Positions 10,153-18,515 of a stretch of DNA of 64,000 bases are shown piece after piece. Numbering within the stretch: the stretch's first letter is position 1; each line of letters begins with the position of its first letter. A program made the translations under genes and the position numbers. A model generated the notes under the pieces. It saw only the letters and a program-made list of their open reading frames with translations. It had not been told where the DNA came from and made no database searches. The DNA comes from Craspedostauros australis (lineage: Eukaryota; Bacillariophyta; Bacillariophyceae; Mastogloiales; Achnanthaceae): NCBI GenBank assembly GCA_026770025.1, contig JAMXDE010000008.1, positions 1,178,001 through 1,242,000 of the forward strand. Direction: 5' to 3'.

Positions 10153-10190
10153 TTCATTTCAAACAGTTGGTCGACTCGCTCGAGGGGCTC
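10153..10190 (-). repeat. Inner terminal inverted repeat of transposon A copy 1
   Basis: Exact reverse complement of 4200-4237. Followed directly by ATAT and the interior of element B1. Confidence 0.93.
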
Positions 10191-11285
10191 ATATCGCATT
10201 TCACATTCACACCCCTCCATTCATGTCACATGTGGCACTCACGTTCGGATTTCACATTGGTACTCGTGACTAGTTCGTGACCTACACAGAAAGACGACCA
10301 ACATGACTGAATCTGCTTCTCTTCTGTAGAATAGAGTTCGAGTTTAGACTGATATGATCTGAATGCTTCGTTGCAGGTTATCGCATCACTTGTTGAGACC
10401 AAAGGATGGTAGGATCGTTAATGGGTGTGCTCTGAGTTGTACGCAACACACATCCCTCTTTCTCCTCTTAGGAGTTTCGTGTTGTGAGAGGTTCGTTGCC
10501 ATCTCTTCTGTCTCAACTTTGCCACCAACAGAGGTCCGGCAACAGATGCGCAAGCACTTTGTCCCTGCTAATTCACGGCTTGTTCAAGGCTATGTTGCCA
10601 ATGTCGATGGCAGATACCTCTTGATCACCGTATTATGGAGATAGATCAGCAGTTTGTTGTCCAATAGAAGCTCTTCACGCAGTCTACACAGAACTATTGC
10701 GATTGCATGTTGGGGTGATTGGAGACCACCAACGACTTCTGATATGGCATTCAGGATCTCCAAAGGATGCAAAATGTCCGTTGGTCGAAGTCCCTGGTCG
10801 TATCTGACTACACTAATCCTCAGAGCATCAGGAACACGCCGCGGATGTTGCATCGGGTGAAATAGGATATGAGCAAAGATTCCTCAGCTGGATCATGAAG
10901 GTGGCCTTTGATACTTGCGCGCAGATATCATATGTGAAGCTTACAAGCATATTCGACATCGCAATCACTCTCTATCGCTCCATGCACCCCTCGTTCGGAA
11001 TGCTAGTTTCATCATCATTAGCATCTCAAAAAAATATCATCAGCACGACAAGGACGACTCAACATTGCTGCAAATGAAGAGAAATGATTGGTCGTTGGTT
11101 TCGTTCCAACACGTGGAAGGTTGGATTGCCGGGACTGCAATGTGAAACTCAATTGTGTTTTTGGCTCCTAAAACGCAATCGAGTTTCACTTTCCGAGGGG
11201 GAAGTTCGCATGTCGCCCCTCTAAAAATGTCATTATCAGGTTATTTTGTACCGTGGGACTCGCAATGTGAAATGCGATATCCCCC
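10191..11285. mobile_element. Element B, copy 1 (about 1.1 kb, TA-flanked, interrupted at one end by transposon A)
   Basis: Starts inside the B terminal repeat (ATATCGCATTTCACATT) and ends with the inverse repeat AATGTGAAATGCGATATC...CCC at 11264-11285, followed by TA. The missing first nine bases, with their TA, are at 18505-18515 beyond copy 2 of A, so A inserted into this B copy and the core was later inverted. Closely similar to B2, with scattered substitutions. It has no long ORF (longest about 93 codons), so it is probably non-autonomous. A TA duplication with short inverted repeats suggests mobilisation by a Tc1/mariner-like enzyme. Confidence 0.8.
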
Positions 11286-11333
11286 TATTGTGTGTGTGCA
11301 ACACAAACACACACAGGCACACAGGCGTGAATA
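11286..11333. other. 48-bp spacer between the two B elements
   Basis: Begins and ends with the TA dinucleotides that flank B1 and B2. Contains alternating TG/CA-rich sequence. The two B copies lie in the same orientation. Confidence 0.7.
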
Positions 11334-12434
11334 GAGGGATATCGCATTTCACATTCACACCCCTCCATTCATGTCACATGTGGCACTCACGTTCGGATTT
11401 CACATTGGTACTCGTGACTCGTTCGTGACCTACACAGAAAGACGACCAATATGACTGAATCGGCTTCTCTTCTGTAGAATATAGTTCGAGTTTAGACTGA
11501 TATGATCTGAATGCTTCGTTGCAGGTTATCGCATCACTTGTTGAGACCAAAGGATGGTAGGATCGTTAATGGGTGTGCTCTGAGTCGTACGCAACGCACC
11601 TCCCTCTTTCTCCTCTTAGGAGTTTCGTGTTGTGAGAGGTTCGTTGCCATCTCTTCTGTCTCAACTTTGCCACTAACAGAGGTCCGGCAACAGATGCGCA
11701 AGCACTTCGTCCCTGCTAATTCACGGCTTGTTCAAGGCTCTGTTGCCAATGTCGATGGCAGAGACCTCTTGATCACCGTATTATGGAGATAGATCAGCAG
11801 TTTGTTGTCCAATAGAAGCTCTTCACGCAGTCTACACAGAACTATTGCGATTGCATGTTGGGGTGATTGGAGACCACCAACGACTTCCGATATGGCAGTC
11901 AGGATCTCCAAAGGATGCAAAATGTCCGTTGGTCGAAGTCCCTGGTCGTATCTGACTACACTAATCCTCAGAGCATCAGGAACACGCCGCGGATGTCGTA
12001 TCGGGTGAAATAGGATATGAGCAAAGATTCCTCAGCTGGATCATGAAGGGGCCCTTTGATACTTGCGCGCAGATATCATATGTGAAGCTTACAAGCATAT
12101 TCGACATCGCAATCACTCTCTATCGCTCCATGCACCCCTCATTCGGAATGCTAGTTTCATCATCACTAGCATCTCATAAAAACTATCATCAGCACGACAA
12201 GGACGACTCAACATTGCTGCAAATGAAGAGAAATGATTGGTCATTGGTTTCGTTCCAACACGTGGAAGGTTGGATTGCCGGGACTGCAATGTGAAACTCA
12301 ATTGTGTTTTTGGCTCCTAAAACGCAATCGAGTTTCACTTTCCGAGGGGGAAGTTCGCATGTTGCCCCTCTAAAAATGTCATTATCAGGTTATTTTGTAC
12401 CGTGGGACTCGCAATGTGAAATGCGATATCCCCC
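11334..12434. mobile_element. Element B, copy 2 (1,101 bp, complete)
   Basis: 22-bp terminal inverted repeats at 11334-11355 (GAGGGATATCGCATTTCACA...) and 12413-12434, with one mismatch at the third terminal base region, flanked by TA on both sides (11332-11333 and 12435-12436). A second inverted pair near the right end (GTGAAACTCAATTG ... CAATCGAGTTTCAC, about 12290-12336) may be a subterminal binding site. Longest ORFs are 93, 83 and 68 codons, present in both copies but with amino-acid changes. No transposase recognised. Confidence 0.82.
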
Positions 12435-12513
12435 TAATGTGCCACTTGTACGAGTATGAGTGTTTGTGTCAACTCTGCATCCAACTGGTTCGTTGGGAAA
12501 GGCCACGATCTAT
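12435..12513. other. Short segment between element B2 and transposon A copy 2
   Basis: 79 bp of apparently pre-existing DNA. It begins with the TA flank of B2, contains one TACGAGTA octamer (12449-12456), and ends with CTAT (12510-12513), the displaced target-duplication partner of 4196-4199. Confidence 0.6.
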
Positions 12514-12551
12514 GAGCCCCTCGAGCGAGTCGACCAACTGTTTGAAATGAA
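12514..12551 (+). repeat. Inner terminal inverted repeat of transposon A copy 2
   Basis: 38 bp identical to 4200-4237. Confidence 0.93.
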
Positions 12552-13050
12552 GAGTCTAGTCGTTTTTCTGGGATTTTAAAACTAATTACATATACATAAT
12601 CCTCGTAGTCTATTTACATGTGGTGGACCCTTTCAGCTTCTACTTGGTTTCATTTTAAGTTTTATGGAGTGATCTATGTGTACAATGCAGTCGCGTTGAT
12701 CCAACAGCAGCAAATTCGTTAGTTTCTGCCGAAGGTTCGATAATGTTCTCATGCATTTATCGTGAGGTGACCAGTCACGGACCTGCTTCCGAAGGTGCCG
12801 GTCGTTTGGTACGCGTTAATTACACGTTAGCATGTGGTACGTGATTCCACATTCTGCTCGTCACAAAACACATGACACAAAACACATCACACAAAACACA
12901 TCATCTCCATCATTTCGCAAAATCGCGCCACACGTTCGCTCCATTTCACAACTTGGCTCGCCAATGCCATGCATACTCGCCCTTTCGCTCAATGCCCGTT
13001 CTCATCAGAGTAGTAGTAGTTGTAGTAGTAGTTGTTGTTGTTGTTGCTGA

Positions 13051-14148
13051 ATGGCCCACCTATCGTTGCATGCTCTCCGTTCGTCACTTCGTCTCACACC
13101 AGTGCAGTTCGTCACATCCAACCAGCAAACCACACTACTCCACAGAAACAACTGCATCATGCCTTTCTCTACCACCGCCAAGGCCCTCTCCAAGGATGGC
13201 AACCCCTCCCCTAGTAAGAAACCTCGCGCTCACCCTGTGTCTGCTCCTCCTGTCGATTCGAAGGGGGGATTGCTGCCTACTGCTGAACAACTGTTGCCTG
13301 ACAAGCCGTCCGCTGCGTTGAGGAAGCCGAGCACCATCACGCAAGTGATCGATGTGAAGCCGATGCATGCAGCGGATGGCAGCCTTGTCCCGAACGGTAC
13401 GCATGCGCACGCTCGCGAGCTGCATGTGTACGTTCACATCCTCCACGACAATGGAGGCGTCTTTGATGACTCCAACGTCAAGGTGCGATCGGAGGGACGA
13501 GGTGTCGGCGATGGGGCTACAGTGAGCGTTATCGTGAACGCACCCTCCCTGCCTGCTGCAGCTGATGTTGCACCCCCTGTGAAGCCTACCCCACCAGGGA
13601 GGCTTCCCCGGCGTTGCAACACTGTTGTTGCTGGGGGGTACGCAGATCCCTCTATTGACAGCGACAGCACGTTCGTTGACGATGAGGAGGAACAGACGCG
13701 CGCCGGCTGGGGCAGGAGAGGCGGCAAGCTCGGGTGTGATCTGGAGGAGGAGGAGAGCTGGAGGCGTGGTGCCATCGTTCGTGCGATGGCGGCGCTTGGG
13801 TCTAACCTAGATCCAAAACTGTTGCTGCTGATGCCGAAAAAAGGGTTTGTTCTCACAGGCAAGCACGATCGGACCATCTGGAGCTACATCAAACAGATGT
13901 GGAGTGTCGTATCATCTGCACTTTGGACTGTCCTGCTTCCAGAAGAGGATGTGCCAACTCGTCAAATGGAACAGGTGGTTGCATACGTACGTGCCAACAT
14001 GGAGGTTCCTCCAACGATGTTAGCATCTAACCTCTACACCCTATGCTTGCTCGGAGAATCTACGTCATCCCACACAGCAAGAGCCACTTTGGCAAAGTCT
14101 GCGTCAGATGCACTGTGTACTGCTATTCTTGCTAAGCACGCACATTGA
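13051..14148 (+). CDS. Transposon A copy 2: upstream ORF (365 aa) ending in leaky-context UGA
   Basis: Identical to the copy-1 ORF at the protein level. The stop is UGA at 14146-14148, followed by CUA, and the same frame continues as LSEEQKVRMLSKRD into the main ORF. If the UGA were decoded, one 1,177-residue protein would result (13051-16584). A 90-nt intron 14115-14204 (GTGTAC...CACAG) would also remove the stop in frame, but its donor is weak and it has no clear pyrimidine tract. The TA- and GTTGTT-rich sequence just upstream (13010-13045) lies in other frames. Confidence 0.6.
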   Translation: MAHLSLHALRSSLRLTPVQFVTSNQQTTLLHRNNCIMPFSTTAKALSKDGNPSPSKKPRAHPVSAPPVDSKGGLLPTAEQLLPDKPSAALRKPSTITQVIDVKPMHAADGSLVPNGTHAHARELHVYVHILHDNGGVFDDSNVKVRSEGRGVGDGATVSVIVNAPSLPAAADVAPPVKPTPPGRLPRRCNTVVAGGYADPSIDSDSTFVDDEEEQTRAGWGRRGGKLGCDLEEEESWRRGAIVRAMAALGSNLDPKLLLLMPKKGFVLTGKHDRTIWSYIKQMWSVVSSALWTVLLPEEDVPTRQMEQVVAYVRANMEVPPTMLASNLYTLCLLGESTSSHTARATLAKSASDALCTAILAKHAH

Positions 14149-14172
14149 CTATCGGAGGAACAAAAGGTGCGC

Positions 14173-16584
14173 ATGCTGTCCAAACGCGACATCATCACGC
14201 ACAGCCAGGCCTGCACTTTGCGTCGCAACTACGTCATGTTGAGCCACGGCCAAAGCATCCCGCCGCGAGTTCTTCAGTACCGTGTGCGTGCCTGTGATCT
14301 CTCCGGTGTGGTTTCCTTCCTCATGACCACGACTACATACAAGGCAGGGTTGAGTCACATGGTACAGTATGGTGGGGTTCAATTCGAAAATGTCCCAGTG
14401 TTCGATCGTGGCAGCACTACCATCCAAGAATTATTCGACATGTACGCGCCTACCACCAATACTCCGGTTGGAATGCCCACGTTCACCACCATTACTCACC
14501 TACTCACACGCAAAAGCAAGATCAAGACAGGGCTTTCTTCCTTTGAGAGCTACTTCTGGATGGCGACGGAGAAACTCAAACAGGCAATTTCGCGCCTAGT
14601 AGACCTACTGAAGGCTAAGTATGAAGCAGACGAGGAGGAACAAAACGATGCCAATGACGAGAGCGACAACGACAACGATGAGCCCGATGACGTCATCGCG
14701 CCTTATGTGCGCACAGCCGATTCTCTCTTGCATGCACTCGAATTGCTTGTTGTGTTCCTCAAATGGGAGTTCACCGCCTCCCACATGCAGCTTCAGTGCG
14801 ACGATCCAATGCATTCGGCAGCGTTCGCTCTCACCACCGAAAAGGCGAAGAAGGGAGCAGCCACATCAACCAACCAACGCAAACCACGCACCAACAAGCA
14901 CAAGAGCAAGAAGAAAGCCACTGTCACAAATGACACTTCTCCCACCACTGCAAGCGAACAACCACGTAAAGTATGCAACCGTTGTGGATCAACAATGCGA
15001 TTTGTGAATGATAGTTTTGTCCCTTTTGTCGAAATGCTTAAGGACAACGAACTCAAAGAACACAAAGACGAATTGGAATCAATGCTTGCAGCAGCACCGG
15101 GATTCGCCAATGAAATTGTTAACTACATGGCTCACAAAGTGCGTGCCAAAGTGCAATTCGGAAAAATCGCCTTTTATCAATCCCAGCTCAACGAAAAGCC
15201 TGAAAGAGCCTATGTGGTACTCGACCATAAGCAAAAAATTCTACCGACAGGCCAAGGCGAAGCCCAACAAGAATATTGGGGGAAGAAGGGGATGTCACTG
15301 CTCGGGGCAATGGTCATCACGTGTCGCAACGACATTTTCACTTATCGGTTCATCGACATTGTGGTCGATGGAAGACCAACGCAAGACACACTTCAAGTTG
15401 GTGGACTGCTGGAGATTGTGCAAACAAAGGTCAAAGACATGCACCCATCCGTGACTGAAATCATCCTACAGAGCGATAACGCGTGTTGCTTTGCCAGTCA
15501 CGAGCACATCGCGCTCATCACATCGGTACTCAACAAGAACCTTGCGACACGAAAGGCGGCCAAAATCATCGCGTGGATCTACACGGAGGCCCAAACTGGG
15601 AAGAGCATGCTGGACACCCACTTCGCGTACATCACCCGTGTACTGCGAAAATACGTGCAAAGTGGCAAGGACATCAAGACCCCGTTCCAAGTCTTCCTCG
15701 CGCTGAAAGCCGGTAACATCGCGGGTACGACAACGGTACTTGTCAACGCGGCGCTCCTGGCAGGTAACATCACGACGTTGCCTGGTGCACCAAAACGACG
15801 ATTCCGCGCAAGTGGACAACAGGTACGTATGACTCACGAGGTGAAGTACGACGATGACCAGGCGCGGTTGGTGGCTGCATCTGGAATCACGGAAGATGTT
15901 GTGGTGAAGAGCACCGAATGGGGAGGGTGGATCATCAACGAGTTGGGTGTCATCGATTGTAGAACGTTCACGTCCGACAAGCTGCCGATCACGTCCGAAT
16001 CATTCAGGAAGACGGACAAGACGCGAAAACTCGGGCGCACAGCGGCAGAGAGCAAGGGGCTTGCGTTCGGCAAGGCCCTCCAAGACGGACAACAACACCT
16101 GCCACCTGATCACACCACCAAGTTGCGTGATCAGACCGCGGACACAGAACACCCACCACTCGCGGTGCAAGGCTGGGCGAGCAAAACAACACGGACCAAT
16201 GCCAAACTACCAGACTACATCGCAGCGAAATTGAAGGGCATCAGTGAAGCGTCCGCGAAGGACTCGAAAAACAGACCATCCGAACATGAAGCACACGAAC
16301 AATTGATGGACACCGAAAAAGCCAAAACTGACTGGTACGTACAACTGCACGCTAACCCGATGCGTGTGAAAGCTTCGCTGTCAGCAGCGTACAACGCCAA
16401 ACAACGCAAAGAAAAGAAGGAGGCTGCTCTCAGCAAGATGGATACCAGCACCAACACCAACCCAACAAGCAAAGCAACAACATCCATAATCGCGGCAACC
16501 TCCAATGCACCAGCTGCAACAGAGGAGGAGCAGAGAGAAGAGGAGTTGCAGAGAGAGGAAGAGGAATTGGACCATCAGAGGTGA
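14173..16584 (+). CDS. Transposon A copy 2: putative DDE transposase, main ORF
   Basis: Duplicate of the minus-strand ORF in copy 1. In order: ordered N-terminal region, acidic patch (about 150-175), basic Lys-rich linker (about 225-250), C-x2-C zinc pair (CNRC), the HKVRAK helix region, DDE-like motifs VVLDHK, QSDNA and TEAQTGKSMLD, then a Glu-rich tail. I recall SDN and E-x-Q-x-GK-x2-LD patterns of this type from transposase-like genes of several eukaryotic superfamilies, including Sola. ATG at 14173 is the first Met after the UGA; an upstream in-frame GTG at 14167 is unlikely to be used. Near-identity of the copies implies recent, possibly continuing, activity. Confidence 0.7.
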   Translation: MLSKRDIITHSQACTLRRNYVMLSHGQSIPPRVLQYRVRACDLSGVVSFLMTTTTYKAGLSHMVQYGGVQFENVPVFDRGSTTIQELFDMYAPTTNTPVGMPTFTTITHLLTRKSKIKTGLSSFESYFWMATEKLKQAISRLVDLLKAKYEADEEEQNDANDESDNDNDEPDDVIAPYVRTADSLLHALELLVVFLKWEFTASHMQLQCDDPMHSAAFALTTEKAKKGAATSTNQRKPRTNKHKSKKKATVTNDTSPTTASEQPRKVCNRCGSTMRFVNDSFVPFVEMLKDNELKEHKDELESMLAAAPGFANEIVNYMAHKVRAKVQFGKIAFYQSQLNEKPERAYVVLDHKQKILPTGQGEAQQEYWGKKGMSLLGAMVITCRNDIFTYRFIDIVVDGRPTQDTLQVGGLLEIVQTKVKDMHPSVTEIILQSDNACCFASHEHIALITSVLNKNLATRKAAKIIAWIYTEAQTGKSMLDTHFAYITRVLRKYVQSGKDIKTPFQVFLALKAGNIAGTTTVLVNAALLAGNITTLPGAPKRRFRASGQQVRMTHEVKYDDDQARLVAASGITEDVVVKSTEWGGWIINELGVIDCRTFTSDKLPITSESFRKTDKTRKLGRTAAESKGLAFGKALQDGQQHLPPDHTTKLRDQTADTEHPPLAVQGWASKTTRTNAKLPDYIAAKLKGISEASAKDSKNRPSEHEAHEQLMDTEKAKTDWYVQLHANPMRVKASLSAAYNAKQRKEKKEAALSKMDTSTNTNPTSKATTSIIAATSNAPAATEEEQREEELQREEEELDHQR

Positions 16585-18466
16585 TGTGATGCTCACACAA
16601 TGAAGGCGAACAGAGAAAGTGAGGCTGTGTTGGATGATGAGACGAAAATTTTGTGATGGGGGTGCTTCGCCGCGATAACACGAGTTGTGGAGTTTTGTGG
16701 GTGATGGGTCGTGATACGTAGACTATCTAGAGCCCACCCCAAAACCATCCAAATATCTGCTTATCATGCTATATCTCAACAACACATCGTGTGCAATCAA
16801 ATCTAAACAGTGCATTAATACACCTGACTATCGTTTGGTCAGAAAATTGAAGTTAAATTGACATAGAAGTTATTTTAAGTTTCATGTTGGCCCACCACAC
16901 AGTTGTGTGGTGGATTCGAAAAATTCTCGATACAGCAATGTTGCCCTCCACTCAGCACCCATGATCATCATCATCATGCTTGTATTTTGGCAAACTGCGC
17001 ATCACAATGGCTCTGTATGCTCTCCATCTATCCACCCCATGAAGGACAGAACGTTTCTGCCACATTGCATATCCAAATGTGTCCATACACTGAAAAAGAG
17101 CGATTTCGAAAACGATTTGCAAGCCGGTTGTGGCATGGATACAGATCCATACCTCATCCACATGACCCTTTCAGCCTCTCCACGTGCCCCTCGTGCATAC
17201 CCACACTCCCTGGCGACACGCTGATGCATCCAGAGGGGGCTGGGCATGGATGGTCCCGATGGTACACCTCCATTTGGTGATGGCCCTGTTGGTTTTGGGT
17301 GGCCCACAAAAAATGACCTGTCGGCACTCATTCCATGCCGCAGCCTCTTCCAGACCGTTGCAGCAGCCCAAACTTCGCGACGTGCATCTTTAGGTGATGG
17401 CGCACGGGACTTGTATGGGCGACTTGGAGATTGGGCAGCTTGATGATGCTGCCCCCTCACTGCCAAAGTCACATGGCAGGTTCGCCGCGATCCGCCCAAC
17501 AAAACTCTTGACCTCCACTGATTTCTCCGCGCGGATGCCTTCCTGGGCCTCCCCGAGCCTGAGACTTCGTGGGCGCGTTGGTGATGCCCTCCTGGATGCG
17601 CCTTGCTCATTCGTAGGTGTTGGTGTGCCCTATGCATGGAGTACACAGGCTACATCCAACGAGCCAATTTGCCGCAATTTGGAGACGTTTGCGCGGAGAC
17701 CTGCGGCGGCCCCAAATCAACCGCTCTCGCAGCCTCCGCTCGTCCTCCCACCAAGGGTTGCATGGCGGTGACGGCGATGTGCTTGGATTTGTCGGTGGAC
17801 CGCTGGTTGGTGCGGCGCCGAGGATGCCGTTGGACGGCCATTGTGGATTTTGTTTTTGTTTTCCACCCTCGTCATGTGGTTGTGTCGAGTTTTGCGCTCC
17901 CGACCGGCCTCACATCTTGGGGGGTGCGGGAACAACCAACGATTGTACCGAATGTACGAAAGAAGCATCACACAAAACACTTCGAGAGTACCAATGCAAC
18001 TCAACCATTCCGTTACGACGAAACGTAGCTGAGGATGATTCACATCGTGCTGTGATTGGTGTTTCATGACGCAGTAGCCAGGTCGGTGACGTAGATGACG
18101 GATCAGGCAAACATAGGGTAGAATGGATGTAAACGCGAACTTGCCGCTTCTCCCACAGATCTACAACTAGTGTTATCGTGGACGAGGGGCTGGATGGTCT
18201 GATCAGAACGCCTCAAAAGAAACTAAACAATTCAAAATCGGAACAAACTTGCTGAAACGAAGAACAGCAAAGGGTTAAGTTGGATCGATGTAGTCGTAGC
18301 CAAAGGGCTGAAACCCGAAAGAGATCGGAAAATATGAACATCCATCGGTCCATAAAACATAAAATAGGAGCAATAGCAGAACCAAAATGGATCAGTATAT
18401 GTTTTAGATCTATGAGGATTACGAATATGCGCTTAGTTTTTAAATCGGAGGAAAAAAGTATGAAAG
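16585..18466. other. Transposon A copy 2, non-transposase segment
   Basis: Mirror of 4238-6119, including the hairpin at 16892-16913. Open frames of 125-150 codons on the plus strand (about 16903-18069) and 214 codons on the minus strand (17002-17646) overlap each other; none is recognised. Confidence 0.4.
16892..16913. repeat. Perfect hairpin in transposon A copy 2
   Basis: CCACCACACA, two bases, TGTGTGGTGG. Counterpart of 5791-5812. Confidence 0.85.
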
Positions 18467-18504
18467 TTCATTTCAAACAGTTGGTCGACTCGCTCGAGGG
18501 GCTC
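18467..18504 (-). repeat. Outer terminal inverted repeat of transposon A copy 2
   Basis: Exact reverse complement of 12514-12551. Confidence 0.93.
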
Positions 18505-18515
18505 ATATCCCTCTA
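18505..18515. repeat. Displaced end of element B1 plus its TA flank
   Basis: ATATCCCTC followed by TA is the reverse complement of the first bases of the B terminal repeat (TA GAGGGATAT). It completes element B1, whose other part starts at 10191. ATAT here and at 10191-10194 are the two halves of the 4-bp duplication made when A entered B. Confidence 0.75.

Larger units (their letters stand above)
4200..10190 (-). mobile_element. DNA transposon A, copy 1 (5,991 bp, transposase on minus strand)
   Basis: Bounded by perfect 38-bp terminal inverted repeats starting GAGCCCCTCGAGCGAG; weaker inverted similarity continues inward for about 100-170 bp. Copy 2 at 12514-18504 has the same length and is its reverse complement (position p pairs with 22704-p). 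I noticed only two differences, 6612/16092 and 5005/17699. It carries two consecutive in-frame ORFs (365 and 805 codons, transposase-like) and about 1.9 kb without a recognised gene. The outer flank is ATAG (4196-4199) and the inner flank ATAT (10191-10194). They do not match each other but match the flanks of copy 2 crosswise, giving 4-bp target duplications. GAG-type ends, 4-bp duplications and a DDE-like protein recall the Sola superfamily; that assignment is from memory of family traits and is tentative. Confidence 0.88.
12514..18504 (+). mobile_element. DNA transposon A, copy 2 (5,991 bp, transposase on plus strand)
   Basis: Reverse-complement duplicate of 4200-10190 with the same length and no indels; only two base differences were noticed (16092, 17699). 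Terminal repeats at 12514-12551 and 18467-18504. Flanks are CTAT on the left and ATATCCCTCTA on the right. The right flank is the lost end of element B1. The two copies point their transposases outward and make a 14.3-kb palindrome-like structure with a 2.3-kb centre. The different outer flanks and the two substitutions argue for two real insertions rather than an assembly fold-back. Confidence 0.88.

Noticed and set aside
14115-14166. 52-nt intron removing the in-frame UGA of the transposase
   Set aside because: GTGTAC...AAAAG is bounded by GT/AG but its length is not a multiple of three and would break the frame. The 90-nt alternative is kept as a possibility.
4200-18504. Palindrome as an assembly fold-back artefact
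   Set aside because: Outer and inner flanks differ, the centre is not palindromic, two base differences separate the arms, and target-duplication logic explains the structure. Long reads would still be useful.
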